Source: Priapulus caudatus (taxonomy: Eukaryota > Priapulida > Priapulimorpha > Priapulimorphida > Priapulidae). Taken from it: a stretch of DNA of 30,784 nucleotides. The stretch is from contig NW_014577135.1 of the NCBI RefSeq assembly GCF_000485595.1, positions 542,968 to 573,751 on the forward strand, written 5' to 3'. Both the position numbers and the translations under genes were made by a program. The notes under the pieces were generated by a model. It did not search any database and was not told the origin of the DNA. It saw only the letters and a list, made by a program, of their open reading frames with translations. Shown here piece by piece: positions 1-9,513 of this stretch. Positions within the stretch are counted from its first letter, which is position 1; each line of letters opens with the position of its first letter.

Positions 1-71
<71 letters not shown>

Positions 72-105
72 CGTGTGTGCGTGCGTGCGTGCGTGCGTGC
101 GTGTG
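1..105 (+). repeat. (TG)n microsatellite running into (TGCG)n
   Basis: About 68 bases of uninterrupted GT are followed by TGCG units up to about 105. The tract is cut by the window edge, so its full length is unknown. It produces a spurious Cys-Val open frame. Confidence 0.98.
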
Positions 106-1119
106 TCTGATTGTCTCTCTCTCGCACTCCCATCATTTCACTGTCTCGCTCTTTCCCTAGTCATCAGAGTCTCTCTCCCCTCTCTCTCAGGCAATCAATA
201 CTAGCATTCTAAATGGTACCAGCCCAAAACTCCAAGTTATTAAAATACTTGATATTTAATCAGTAGGTAGCCGCATGGAATGCATGCCTTTTAGTTCTGA
301 AGAGCAATCATGAGAGCCTTTCATCTTGTTACAGATTAGGATCAAACAGGTAAGTTCAATTAGTGCGCGAACCCATAAATCATACCATGAAAAACAAACC
401 AAAACAGTTGAATGAGAAGACAAAGCTTTACGTGGCACTCAATTGCAGCATATGGAATACTTTACGTTTTTGCATTTTAGCAAGGAAAAGAAGTAAAAAA
501 TCGATTGCGATTTGTTCAAGATGTACTTTGACACTTTGCTTATAATTTTAATCGTTAATAAGCTATCGTTACTTCCATACGATCAATTATGAGCATGTGT
601 GTGTGCGTCTCCGCGTGTAGACGCATGCATACGCGTACGTACATGCATGAGTCTACCTGTGAGCACGACTGCTTACACGTATAAACGTTTGTTATTTGGA
701 TTGAGATTTATCACATTCCTATCACAGAAACCCAATGCTCTATCGCAAATGTAATTAATACTTATTATAAACGAATCGTAAAAATGGATTAATCAGAGCC
801 ACTCACAAGCACTGTTTTATACGCACCCACCTATAAATGCTCAATGCTGAAGCAGCTGCATGAAAGAAAGTGACTAAAGAGGATAGAACTGTGTATGCAC
901 ATTATGCACTACTAACGAGTTTGACTTTTCGTAGGCAGGCCTACTACGCATACAATAACGTATCTCGTGGTGATCCTTTTGGTGGATCAGACATTCGAAA
1001 TTCACATCAAGACTCACTGGTCTCGATGTTGTGTTATGAAATTTTTCCAGCAGAGATGTGAGTTGGGAGCGCACGTCCAGCATGGAGCCCTTCACCGCGG
1101 TCGTACTCATGGCCGCTCC
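1..1119. other. 3' flank of DNAJA3
   Basis: No gene is seen here beyond the DNAJA3 3' end. Minus-strand ATTAAA hexamers at about 547-552 and 255-260 are candidate poly(A) signals for DNAJA3, giving a 3' UTR of roughly 0.6-0.9 kb. The left edge is a (TG)n tract, and 595-660 is alternating purine-pyrimidine DNA. The short open frames in this interval show no homology that I recognise. Confidence 0.5.
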
Positions 1120-1739
1120 TTAGCCAAAAATCTTGTTTTTCAGAGTTGCAAAAAAACCTTCTTCTTGCTTAACATCTTCCGAATCCATGCAGTTCTCTAC
1201 AGGTAAACGGTTTTTCATTTTTAAGTGTTCAAATTTTCGTTTAAAACGGATGGCAAAGAAAAAAGTATGCAAGATCACTTTCGTCAATAAATATACTCAT
1301 ATGCACAAAACCGGCATCTTTCAGACAACTATGCCACTTATGGATGATAATGCTAGTTGCCTACTGCTAATGATAAGCACTGTGAACAACAATTATATAT
1401 TTCATAATTACATTTATAAACACAAAATAATTGCATTTTATTACGGCCAATACCGACTCACAGATAAATTACATGCGAATACTATCGTAATGGCAAAAAT
1501 AATAAAAAATTAATATTATTTTCTTATTAAAAATAATACCAATTTAATTATAACTAAATATAGAAATTTTACTCACATCATAGGTGGCATTGAGAAACAT
1601 TACCTTTATCATCTTTGGCAACACCATCGATGGTGCCCTTAGTCCCCTTCAGTGTCTGTGCATATGCTAGTAGCAGGTTTCTCTGTTCTGTGGTTAAGTT
1701 CCTGTATAAATACCAGATCACCATAATTTTATATTTTGA

Positions 1740-1775
<36 letters not shown>

Positions 1776-4700
1776 AGAGTACATAATGGGAGAAGAGTAT
1801 GACACTGTTTTAACAGCGTTTTGCGTAGTTTTCAACTTGAACTTATTCTATCAATATGTGAATTTACAATCAATCAATATTCAACTTTACAGGGGTAGAA
1901 ATCAACTTTTGAAAACGGGAGTCCAACGGACTGGACTCCCTACCCTCAAAAAGAGGGAGTCTGCAGCAAAATGAGGGAGTACGCAGTCTGAGGTTCAAAA
2001 TTAAAGATATTAACAATAACTTTTTTTAAGATTCATGCGGTTGCACGTCTGGTAAATTTTCTTTGAACATTAGCTGAGAAAATACGGTCATTCCGCGAGG
2101 CCGTGCTCTGGAACGAACTAGTTAGTATAGCCGAATTTTCAGGGAGTCACACGGACTCCTGCATATGTCAAATCAGGGAGTCCAACAATAAAGCAGGGAG
2201 TATTTGACTCCGAAATCCCATTAATTTCGCACCCTGCTTTACTTTGTTTTTGTCTCGGATTCTCCCTTAATCATATGACACCACCAGTTTACCTGAAAAT
2301 CGTATGTTCTTCAAAAAAGTTCTTTGAATACGACACGGTTTCACAGTTTTCCCAAACATTTGCATCTTAACGACCAATGTTTATTATCAGATTAGTGTTC
2401 TATTGTCTCTGACGGGACGCTGGGGACTGTTGGGGATATTAGGCATCGATTGTATTCAGTGTGTATTGCGTTTCCAGCGTGCTAAAAATAAATGTCTGCT
2501 CACGGCGAGCTAGCAGCTGATTTTAGCTGGGTTGCCATCGTGTTCCTGATGATAAGGAAGCGAAACAAGTAATGTTACTGTGCTTACCTAATATCCCCAA
2601 CAGCCCCCAGCGTCCGGTTAGAGACAATAGAACACTAATCCGATAATAAACATTGGTCGCTAAGATGCAAAAGTTTGGGAAAACTGTGTGAAACCGTGTC
2701 GTATTCAAAGAACACTTTTTGAAGAACACATACAATTTTCAGGTAAACCGGTGGTGTCATATGATTAAGGGAGAATCCGAGACGAAAACAAGGTAAAGTT
2801 TGAATATATTTATTCACATAATGATAGAACAATTTCAAGTTGAAAACTATGCAAAACGCTGTTAAAACAGTGTCATACTCTTCTCTCATTATGTACTCTT
2901 GATATATATATATATATATAACATGTCAATCCAGGCTAATGTATGTCTCACATTCCTGCTCCCTTGCCCACTCCCCCCATCTCTCTGTTGCCTTTTTAAA
3001 CTAAAATATAAAAATTCAAATTTAAATATGAATAAATAATTTTCCCTTATAGCATTACGTTTACATAGTTCACACTGGTATTCGAAGTGTGATATTATAG
3101 CTAGCTACCTGATAATGTGCAGTGGCATAAGTGGATTATAATTGTACATATGCTGTGTGGGTGACTCACCTGGGTACATCTATCTTGATGATCACATAGT
3201 GGTCCCCATATCCCCAACTATTCACTCGAGCCACACCCTTGCCTGCGAGCCTTTGTGTAGTATGTGAGGACGTTCCAGGTGGCACCTGCATAACACAGAA
3301 TTCAGATTCAGATGCAAAAGCAACGAATTATGGTAAAGACTGATTAGTAAGCTGACTCCATCCCCGGTCCCCCTCCCTCTCACCACTTCAACAACATTTC
3401 ACTGATTACTAGACACACCACCTGCTCGTCAAATGAATGTTGCTGACACAATACACAATCAGACAACTGTATAAACACGTGCAGCATGCGAGTTTACAGG
3501 GAAGAACAGAAATATTATTTCAGTTCCATACGTAAACATGTAACGCCAAAATTAACATTTACCCTCAAATCAATGTCTTCGTGCAGGCCTTGTATTCTGA
3601 TCGATCCACCAAGTGCAGCCTGAGCCAAACTAATATTTACGTCAGTGTATATATCTGCACCATCTCTGGTGAAGTAGGTACTATCTGCCACCTGTTAACA
3701 ACATTGTGAAATGGCAAGCATTCTCTATTGTTTAGCATTCATTACAATGAAACCATCATATTAGAATGACAAGCAGCAATATGAATGACTGCACAGGCAG
3801 CCGTACCAGTAGTGCAAACACCAATATCAAGAGCAAATAATAATAGATTTTTAGTTATTATCTTTATTAATTATTAATCTATTATTATTCAGTCAGGCTG
3901 GCAATATGAATACAGGCAATGATAACATAATGATAGACAATAATAACATAGATAGAGACAATGATAACATGAGTAAAATCATTGAAAAATGAGTGATCCA
4001 CCAATATATCATCTATCTACATATAAATTATAATTTTGTTACAGATGTATTATTACATTATTAATAGTGATTACTGATAATTATTTAGACTTACGCGAAA
4101 TGTGATAAAAATTTCTTTCTTGCCAACAGGCATTCGCACTGTTTGACCATCCTCTACGCCTATAATATAATACATTGTAAATTTTAAAAAAATTACCTGA
4201 AATGCAATTTACTATTTTTACGACTGCACGGGAGATAATATCAGAAAGAGCGATGCTGTTTTTAACAATAACCCACATAATGCAAATAAATGTCATCTTG
4301 AAACATACTTATCACAGGAGGCATATAGGGGCTTACGACTTTTTTTATGAAATCGAATATAACTTCCAGTGCACATACAATCACATCTTAAATCTACCTG
4401 CAGGGACAGGAACGGTGACAGTCTTTCGTTGCACAGACTGGCCCTTTCCTTCACACTCCATACATGGTCGCGGGATGAACACTTTTTTTCCGTGACATTT
4501 CCGGCATGTTCCCCGCATCACAAACGGTCCCGTACTGAAACTCTCCTGAAATAACATGTAATGATATAGCAAGATCTGACCATTCTATATAATGTGACTG
4601 TAGGCAACACTGAATATATATGTTATGACAGTAAACAATTCGGACATGGTGCTTGCAAATCACAAGCACAGCATAAGTGTAGGATAACGATCCGACTGAT

Positions 4701-7700
4701 GATGTATATAACTAATAACAAGTTAGTGATGTTTTTCACATGTTCGTAATTATTCATAATTATAATCTACTAATAATGTAAGGAATAACATGACTTTCAT
4801 GATTGTTTTTTGTGCCTTTAAGACTGGAGTAAAATATATAGTACCTACCATGCCAGTCCCATTGCAGTACGGACATTTGATTACTTTGGAGCCATACTCT
4901 GCACCGGAGCCTTTGCAATACTGACAAGTGTCTACGACATTTACTGCTATGTCTTTGTTGACACCTCTTGCAGCCTCCTGGAAGCTGAGGTTCATCACAA
5001 CCTACGATAGAAGCAGGGACTGTCACAAAGCAACTTCATGGGCAATAATAGTAATTTAAAACTAACTGAATATAGTATAGTCACACAAACTAGCTGCTAT
5101 CACCACAATACGCAGTGCAGCCACTATTTGCATGTTGCATACAGAATGAATGCTAATGGAATGCACCAGCTACATCTTTACAGTGAGGAGACGTGGATCA
5201 ACCCCAGAGAAACCCAGGCAAGTACCTCAGAGGCTGCACCAAACCCAAATATGGTGTCAGCAAATCCCTGCGCTTGCTGTCCAAAGCCTTTTCTGAACTG
5301 CGTCGCATCTCCGAATATCTTGCGGAACAATTCCTCGGGATCTATGGTTGCGTGAAAGCCCTCAAAGCCTTGTTGGCTAGGGCCAGCACCGGAAGACCTA
5401 CCCGGAGGTGGCTGACTGGAGGAGGAGCCCCACGTATCATACTGACTCTTCTTACTCTCGTCAGAAAGAATCTGGACATAAGGAAGAACAAAGTGATAAT
5501 CCACCGATGTTGTACAATTGCCTCCAAAACTACAATGACATTTACCTTGTCCTTTGCACGAACAACAGTATGTTTCTGATTTTTTTCCCATCTAGGACTT
5601 CACTCAGCAGTGCTCATATTGCTAATGGCAACACATTCTTTACCTCATATGCTTCGGATACCTCCTGAAATCGCCTGCTTGCATCAGCAGCTTTGTTTGT
5701 GTCCGGGTGGTACTTTTTAGCCAGCTGCAAAATCAGAAATGAATACATTCATTCATGAGTGCATTGTAGTCACTGTCAGTTATTGTTTTTTGTTTTTTTC
5801 TCATATTTTTCTTTACATGATGTTGCATGATTAAGGCAATGACAAAATGGTAATGGTGAAAAAATTAATATAGTTGATATAGCAAGCTTGATATTTTACC
5901 CAAGATCTATTATCTATATATATATGCATCTATAATACAATTCAATAGACCTTTCGTTCAATTCCTCTTTTGTGTGTGGTGTTAGCTGAGTGCAGATAAT
6001 CTTGATATTCTGATAAATTACATGCAAAATGACAAGCAACTATTCATTATTCAAACCTGATAGTAAGACTTTTTAATCTCACTCGCACTAGCTTTTCTTG
6101 TGATTCCTAGAATTTTGTAATAGTCTTTGTTTGCAGAATATGATGAAGAACTATGCAGCCATCTGGCTGTAATGTGATTCCTTGTTAATCCTAGAAATAG
6201 AATTTCCATACATACATATTACATACTTAGTTGAAAATTGTGTTATAGTACACGAACGCTCATCAGAAAGGTTGTGCTTGCTTTTGTGGCTGCTGCAACT
6301 GCTGCAGCAATAAATTTGGAGTCTGTACAAGGGTAGAATGATATCCAGACAGCTACGTTTCACACATCAGAAGTCAACACTTGGTACTATCAATAAAGTT
6401 ATGGAAACAATGGGGAAACGCTAAAACTGGTTTCTCACCCTCTCAGGTGCACCATGTTTTGTTGACGTGTGAAATCATGCCTTTTAGTATTACATTTTTG
6501 CAATTGCCCTCACCATGATCGACTCTAAGCCCATGGTATGTGAAGAATATATTTTGAATTGTATTAAAAATTTAAAAAATTATAATCTCAAATAAATCTA
6601 GTCTGTTTCCTCTGACCAATGCCCACACCAGATCCACCAAAAATCGTCGGTGTGTCTATTGGTCAGAGGAAATTCAAACTAGATATCATCAAGAGCATAT
6701 ATAAAGAAGGAGAGCGTACAACGGTGAAATGCTGAAACCATGTTGGAGTATTAGTCGAATTAATAAACTTTCCCCATTTTATTTTGACGATTCTTTGCAG
6801 TATTATTGATCAGCTGTCCTACCTTGTTAATACAAAACAAACCGCATGTCGCTATGATGAGATAATGAGTGGTGAAAATCTGGTATTTTCGCCGAAAATT
6901 GACTCGAGATCACTGTTTACTGTGACTGTCTCTCGCTTTGAGATCTGGATCTGGATAGTTTACTACGTAGCCCACGGTTACATGGATAATAACGCAGGGC
7001 TATAGCTAGCCATGGGGTGTGACCTAGCTTGGGTAAAGCCAGGTAGTTAGCCTTTAGCCTAATGGCACTGAGGGTGGTCACAGCCCAAGTTTTTTTGCGC
7101 CCTTAGTGGTTCTTTTACGTCCCCATTGGCCTTAGTATTACTGGCGACAGGACCGTCATTTTACGTGGTTATCCGAGCCACGGGAGTTTCACAGTCTCCA
7201 ATGTTGAGAGCCAGGTTTTTACACCTTGAGAAAATTCACTGCCCCGGCCGGGGTTTGAACTCACACCCTTCAGTGGGCAGTGTACGAGGCCTAACCACTG
7301 GGCCACGGAGCACAGGCACTTGGACCGTTTCAATAATAAAATGATGGTTAATAAATACAACTTGTCAGTAGCCTACTACTACAGTACCAGCAATAGTCTT
7401 AATGTTTGATTTGACCTAATAACTTCACTTCAACACCGTTCAATACACCGCTGCAACACATAGCCCGCACGCCATTGTGCATGCACAAATACACAGTAGA
7501 TAGGAGAAGGTAAGAAAGCGTGATCACAGAAATTCCAGAACGCTCCACTTTTGTCGCAGCACTAGAGGAGAAATAAACGTCCAAACGCCATGATATTGGC
7601 ATCTGTGTGTAGCTGAATGGTCACTTGTTCGAAATATACGTCTTGCAACGTGGTACCACACACTTTACCCAGAATTATATGAAAAATCCTGTTCGAATTT

Positions 7701-9160
7701 GCCGCAAATTTCCCATGAAGCCGATTTGTAAACGGGACCAACATGCCGGAAATCCCTAACTGCTCTATTATATCCTTTGACCAATCACGATAGTCGCCCG
7801 TGTGACGTCACTTTGTGCGAAATACGATAGCCGCTCGTTTTGGAGTTGGGCAGGCGGATGCAACTCCTCCCAGAGTGCAATGCGCCGCCATTGCTCATGT
7901 ACTTGTCCCGTTTACAAATCGGCTTCATGGGAAATTTGCGGCAAATTCGAACAGGATTTTTCATATAATTCTGGGTAAAGTATGTGGTACCAAGTTGCAA
8001 GACGTATATTTCGAACAAGTGACCATTCAGCTACACACAGATGCCAATATCATGGCGTTTGGACGTTTATTTCTCCTCTAGTGCTGCGACAAAAGTGGAG
8101 CGTTCTGGAATTTCTGTGATCACGCTTTCTTACCTTCTCCTATCTACTGTGTATCTGTGCATGCACAATGGCGTGCGGGCTATGTGTTGCATCGGTGTAT
8201 TTAACGGTGTTGAAGTGAAGTTATTAGGTCAAATCAAACATTAAGACTATTGCTGGTACTGTAGTAGTAGGCTACTGACAAGTTGTATTTATTAACCATC
8301 ATTTTATTATTGAAACGGTCCAAGTGCCTGGGCCACGGAGGCTCTCAGATAACTTCGGGAAACACGACCTCGCGTGTTTCCGTCAATGATTGACAAATGG
8401 AAGGAATGACGTCTGTTATTGATTGCCATAGTGATGACCCCCACCTGTGCCCACCTCACGCTGGATGTAGGTATAGCAAACTCTGTAGTACTGACGTGAG
8501 TCAGCGCTACTATGGCGCTACACAGCGGCGACCAGAAGCAATACACTGGCCACAAAGCGAGAGAGGGTCGCAGTAAACAGTGATCTCGAGTCGGTTTTCG
8601 GTGAAAATACCAGATTTTCACCGGTCATTATCTCAGCGTAGCCGTAGGAGCATCGTAGGGACAAGCGGTTTGTTTTATATTACTATACTAGCAAGGTAGG
8701 ACACCTGATCAATAATACTGCAAAGAATCGTCAAAATAAAACGGGCAAAGTTTCTTAATTCGACTAATATTGCAACATGGTTTCAGCATTTCCCCGTTGT
8801 ACGCTCTCCTTCTTTATACGCTCTTGATATCATTTATTTGAAATGATCATTTTTTATTTTATACTTATAGTTATACTGAGAATATAGGAGTAGGCCTATA
8901 ATAAAATCTATATAGCTATATATAATATAGCCTATATTAGTATATAGCGTATAGGCATAAATCATAATTCAACATAAAATCACGTTTGTCTTACCAGACT
9001 GAAATACTTTGCAACAATTTGCTTCATCGCACCTAAATGCATAACTAAAGGAGTACGACACGCGACTTGTGTGGAATATATCAGATAGAATATAAGGTAA
9101 AAGAAGTGAACTACGAGTGTTGCTAACTAAAACTTTGCATGCCTTCACGGTCGCCGCCAT
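1120..9160 (-). CDS. DNAJA3: DnaJ homolog subfamily A member 3 (Tid1), mitochondrial Hsp40, 11 exons
   Basis: This is a co-chaperone that stimulates the ATPase of mitochondrial Hsp70 in the matrix and delivers unfolded clients. Coding exons in transcript order: 9160-8995, 6190-6057, 5724-5644, 5471-5226, 5001-4849, 4545-4398, 4159-4095, 3691-3563, 3285-3170, 1701-1604, 1196-1120. Every intron is GT-AG and all phases agree, giving 470 aa (human about 480 from memory). Residues 1-70 look like a transit peptide, with ARWLHSSSSY near a probable cleavage point. The J domain is about 77-142 (KDYYKILG at 77, HPD at 106-108). A short G/F-like region follows, with the Tid1 signature DPEELFRKIFG. The zinc-finger repeats are CQYCKGSG (235), CPYCNGTG (252), CRKCHGKK (274, final glycine lost) and CMECEGKG (288). 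The C-terminal substrate domains run from about 300 to 440, and the protein ends EEGFFATLKNKIFG, like vertebrate Tid1. Identity is very secure; exon edges are inferred from splice sites without RNA data. Confidence 0.97.
1772..2902. mobile_element. Long-arm palindromic element inside a (TA)n tract, DNAJA3 intron 9
   Basis: Two inverted arms of about 315-320 bp match closely. The left arm is 1772-1889 plus 2242-2443; the right arm is 2588-2902 read backwards. The outer ends read TCAAGAGTACATAAT on the left and the reverse complement on the right. The centre, about 2444-2587, is unrelated between halves. Both ends abut TA dinucleotide runs (1742-1773 and 2902-2921), so the element landed in a (TA)n microsatellite. 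The left arm is split by a 347-bp insertion. It has no coding capacity and is probably a foldback-type MITE. Confidence 0.88.
1890..2236. mobile_element. Nested hAT-like non-autonomous element with CTTTA duplication
   Basis: This insertion interrupts the left arm of the surrounding palindrome. The right arm supplies the uninterrupted target (AAACTTTACCTTG). The element begins CAGGGGTAGAAAT and ends ATTTCGCACCCTG, so its terminal inverted repeats share CAGGG and GAAAT. The target duplication CTTTA is at 1885-1889 and 2237-2241. Inside, the motif AGGGAGT recurs about six times. CAGGG termini point to the hAT superfamily; a 5-bp duplication fits the hAT5 group, from memory. Confidence 0.83.
6597..6684. 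repeat. 88-bp palindromic MITE-like repeat
   Basis: ATCTAGTCTGTTTCCTCTG on the left is mirrored by CAGAGGAAATTCAAACTAGAT on the right with a few mismatches. The arms are about 25 bp around a 37-bp centre that itself contains ACACC and GGTGT. It lies just outside the left end of the next, larger palindrome in DNAJA3 intron 1. Confidence 0.75.
7100..7310 (-). mobile_element. tRNA-derived SINE, copy 1
   Basis: Read on the minus strand, the 5' part resembles a tRNA gene with pol III promoter elements: box A-like TGGCCCAGTGGTTAGG (7305-7290) and box B-like GAGTTCAAACCC (7262-7251). A unique body follows, including the segments TTTTCTCAAGGTGTAAAAAC and CACGTAAAATGACGG and ending near ACGTAAAAGAACCACT. 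The same body occurs at 11376-11745. The tRNA-like head is interrupted at 7310 by the adjacent long-arm element; its first bases resume at 8331. Confidence 0.8.
7311..8330. mobile_element. MULE-like element with 430-bp inverted arms and 10-bp target duplication
   Basis: The left arm 7311-7738 and the right arm 7905-8330 are near-identical inverted repeats around a 166-bp spacer. The termini read CACAGGCACTTGGACCG and CGGTCCAAGTGCCTG. The target GGCCACGGAG is duplicated exactly at 7301-7310 and 8331-8340. Very long inverted repeats with a 9-11 bp duplication are typical of Mutator-like elements, which is the basis of this inference. Open frames in the arms (for example one containing KLQDVYFEQVTIQLHTDANIMAF) also occur in the third arm at 30286, but have no start context or known domain, so I treat the element as non-coding. 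High arm identity suggests a recent insertion. Confidence 0.87.
8995..9160 (-). CDS. DNAJA3: DNAJA3 first coding exon and start choice
   Basis: The frame stays open upstream to a GTG at 9184, but the first ATG in frame is at 9160 in the context ATAATGGCGGCG, with A at -3 and G at +4. This exon therefore starts at 9160 with MAATVKACKVLV. It encodes 55 residues rich in Ser, Arg and hydrophobic residues with few acids, as expected for a mitochondrial presequence. It ends in phase 1 at the donor G/GTAAGAC. A 2.8-kb intron packed with mobile elements separates it from exon 2, which carries the rest of the presequence and the start of the J domain. Confidence 0.9.
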
Positions 9161-9513
9161 TATTGAAATCGACCAAGTGAACACCGCCGCCGCGGTATCT
9201 TTGGTTGGCTATTAAAATAAACAATACGTTAGAGTACGCAATTTTAAATAAGCAGAATAACTACATGGGTTGTTGACGTGAAAAAACTAATTGGTGATTG
9301 ACGTTGTTAGTTTATTTAGAGTAATAATTAACAAATATTACATTTGTTCCTACGGGCTTTTAATGCAATGTTATATTTATTTTTATTATTACTAGGTGGC
9401 GCTGTGTCGCCGGATGCGTGCTCACTACACGGCGCACCGGCGCACCCGAACGTAAACAGTACTTTTGGTTTTGCAAACTTCCAAGTTCGTAGATATCAAA
9501 AGGGATCATTGAG
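9161..9513. promoter_or_regulatory. Putative bidirectional promoter of DNAJA3 and CORO7
   Basis: The 353 bp separate the divergent start codons of DNAJA3 (minus) and CORO7 (plus). There is a GC-rich block next to each gene (about 9181-9195 and 9397-9455) and an AT-rich middle. An inverted CCAAT box (ATTGG) lies at 9290-9294, with a weaker TTGGCT at 9205-9210. No TATA box is placed correctly for either gene. TSS positions are not visible, and both 5' UTRs must lie within this interval unless there are upstream non-coding exons. Confidence 0.72.

Larger units (their letters stand above)
6682..8831. mobile_element. Outer palindromic element hosting later insertions, DNAJA3 intron 1
   Basis: The left arm (6682-6943) and right arm (8552-8831) are inverted copies. 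Landmarks include AAGAAGGAGAGCGTACAAC, TGACGATTCTTTGCAGTATT and CTCGAGATCACTGTTTACTG, all seen in both arms. Small indels separate them, so it is older than the element at its core. The 1.6 kb between the arms holds a SINE fragment and the 1,020-bp long-arm element. It is non-coding. Confidence 0.8.

Noticed and set aside
874-1110. 78-codon minus-strand frame just past the DNAJA3 stop
   Set aside because: It is in the 3' UTR, starts only ten bases after the stop, has no recognised homology, and no splice sites link it to anything.
7785-8244. Open frames repeated in the long-arm element (containing KLQDVYFEQVTIQLHTDANIMAF)
   Set aside because: They are shared between copies because the DNA is shared. 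Each is under 90 codons, has no domain I recognise, and one frame runs across the arm boundary. Treated as non-coding.
8969-8994. Read-through of DNAJA3 exon 1 to a stop at 8969
   Set aside because: The consensus donor G/GTAAGAC at 8995 joins in phase to exon 2, which continues the presequence and J domain.
8969-9184. GTG at 9184 as DNAJA3 start
   Set aside because: GTG is not a normal animal initiator; the in-frame ATG at 9160 has good context and gives a plausible presequence.
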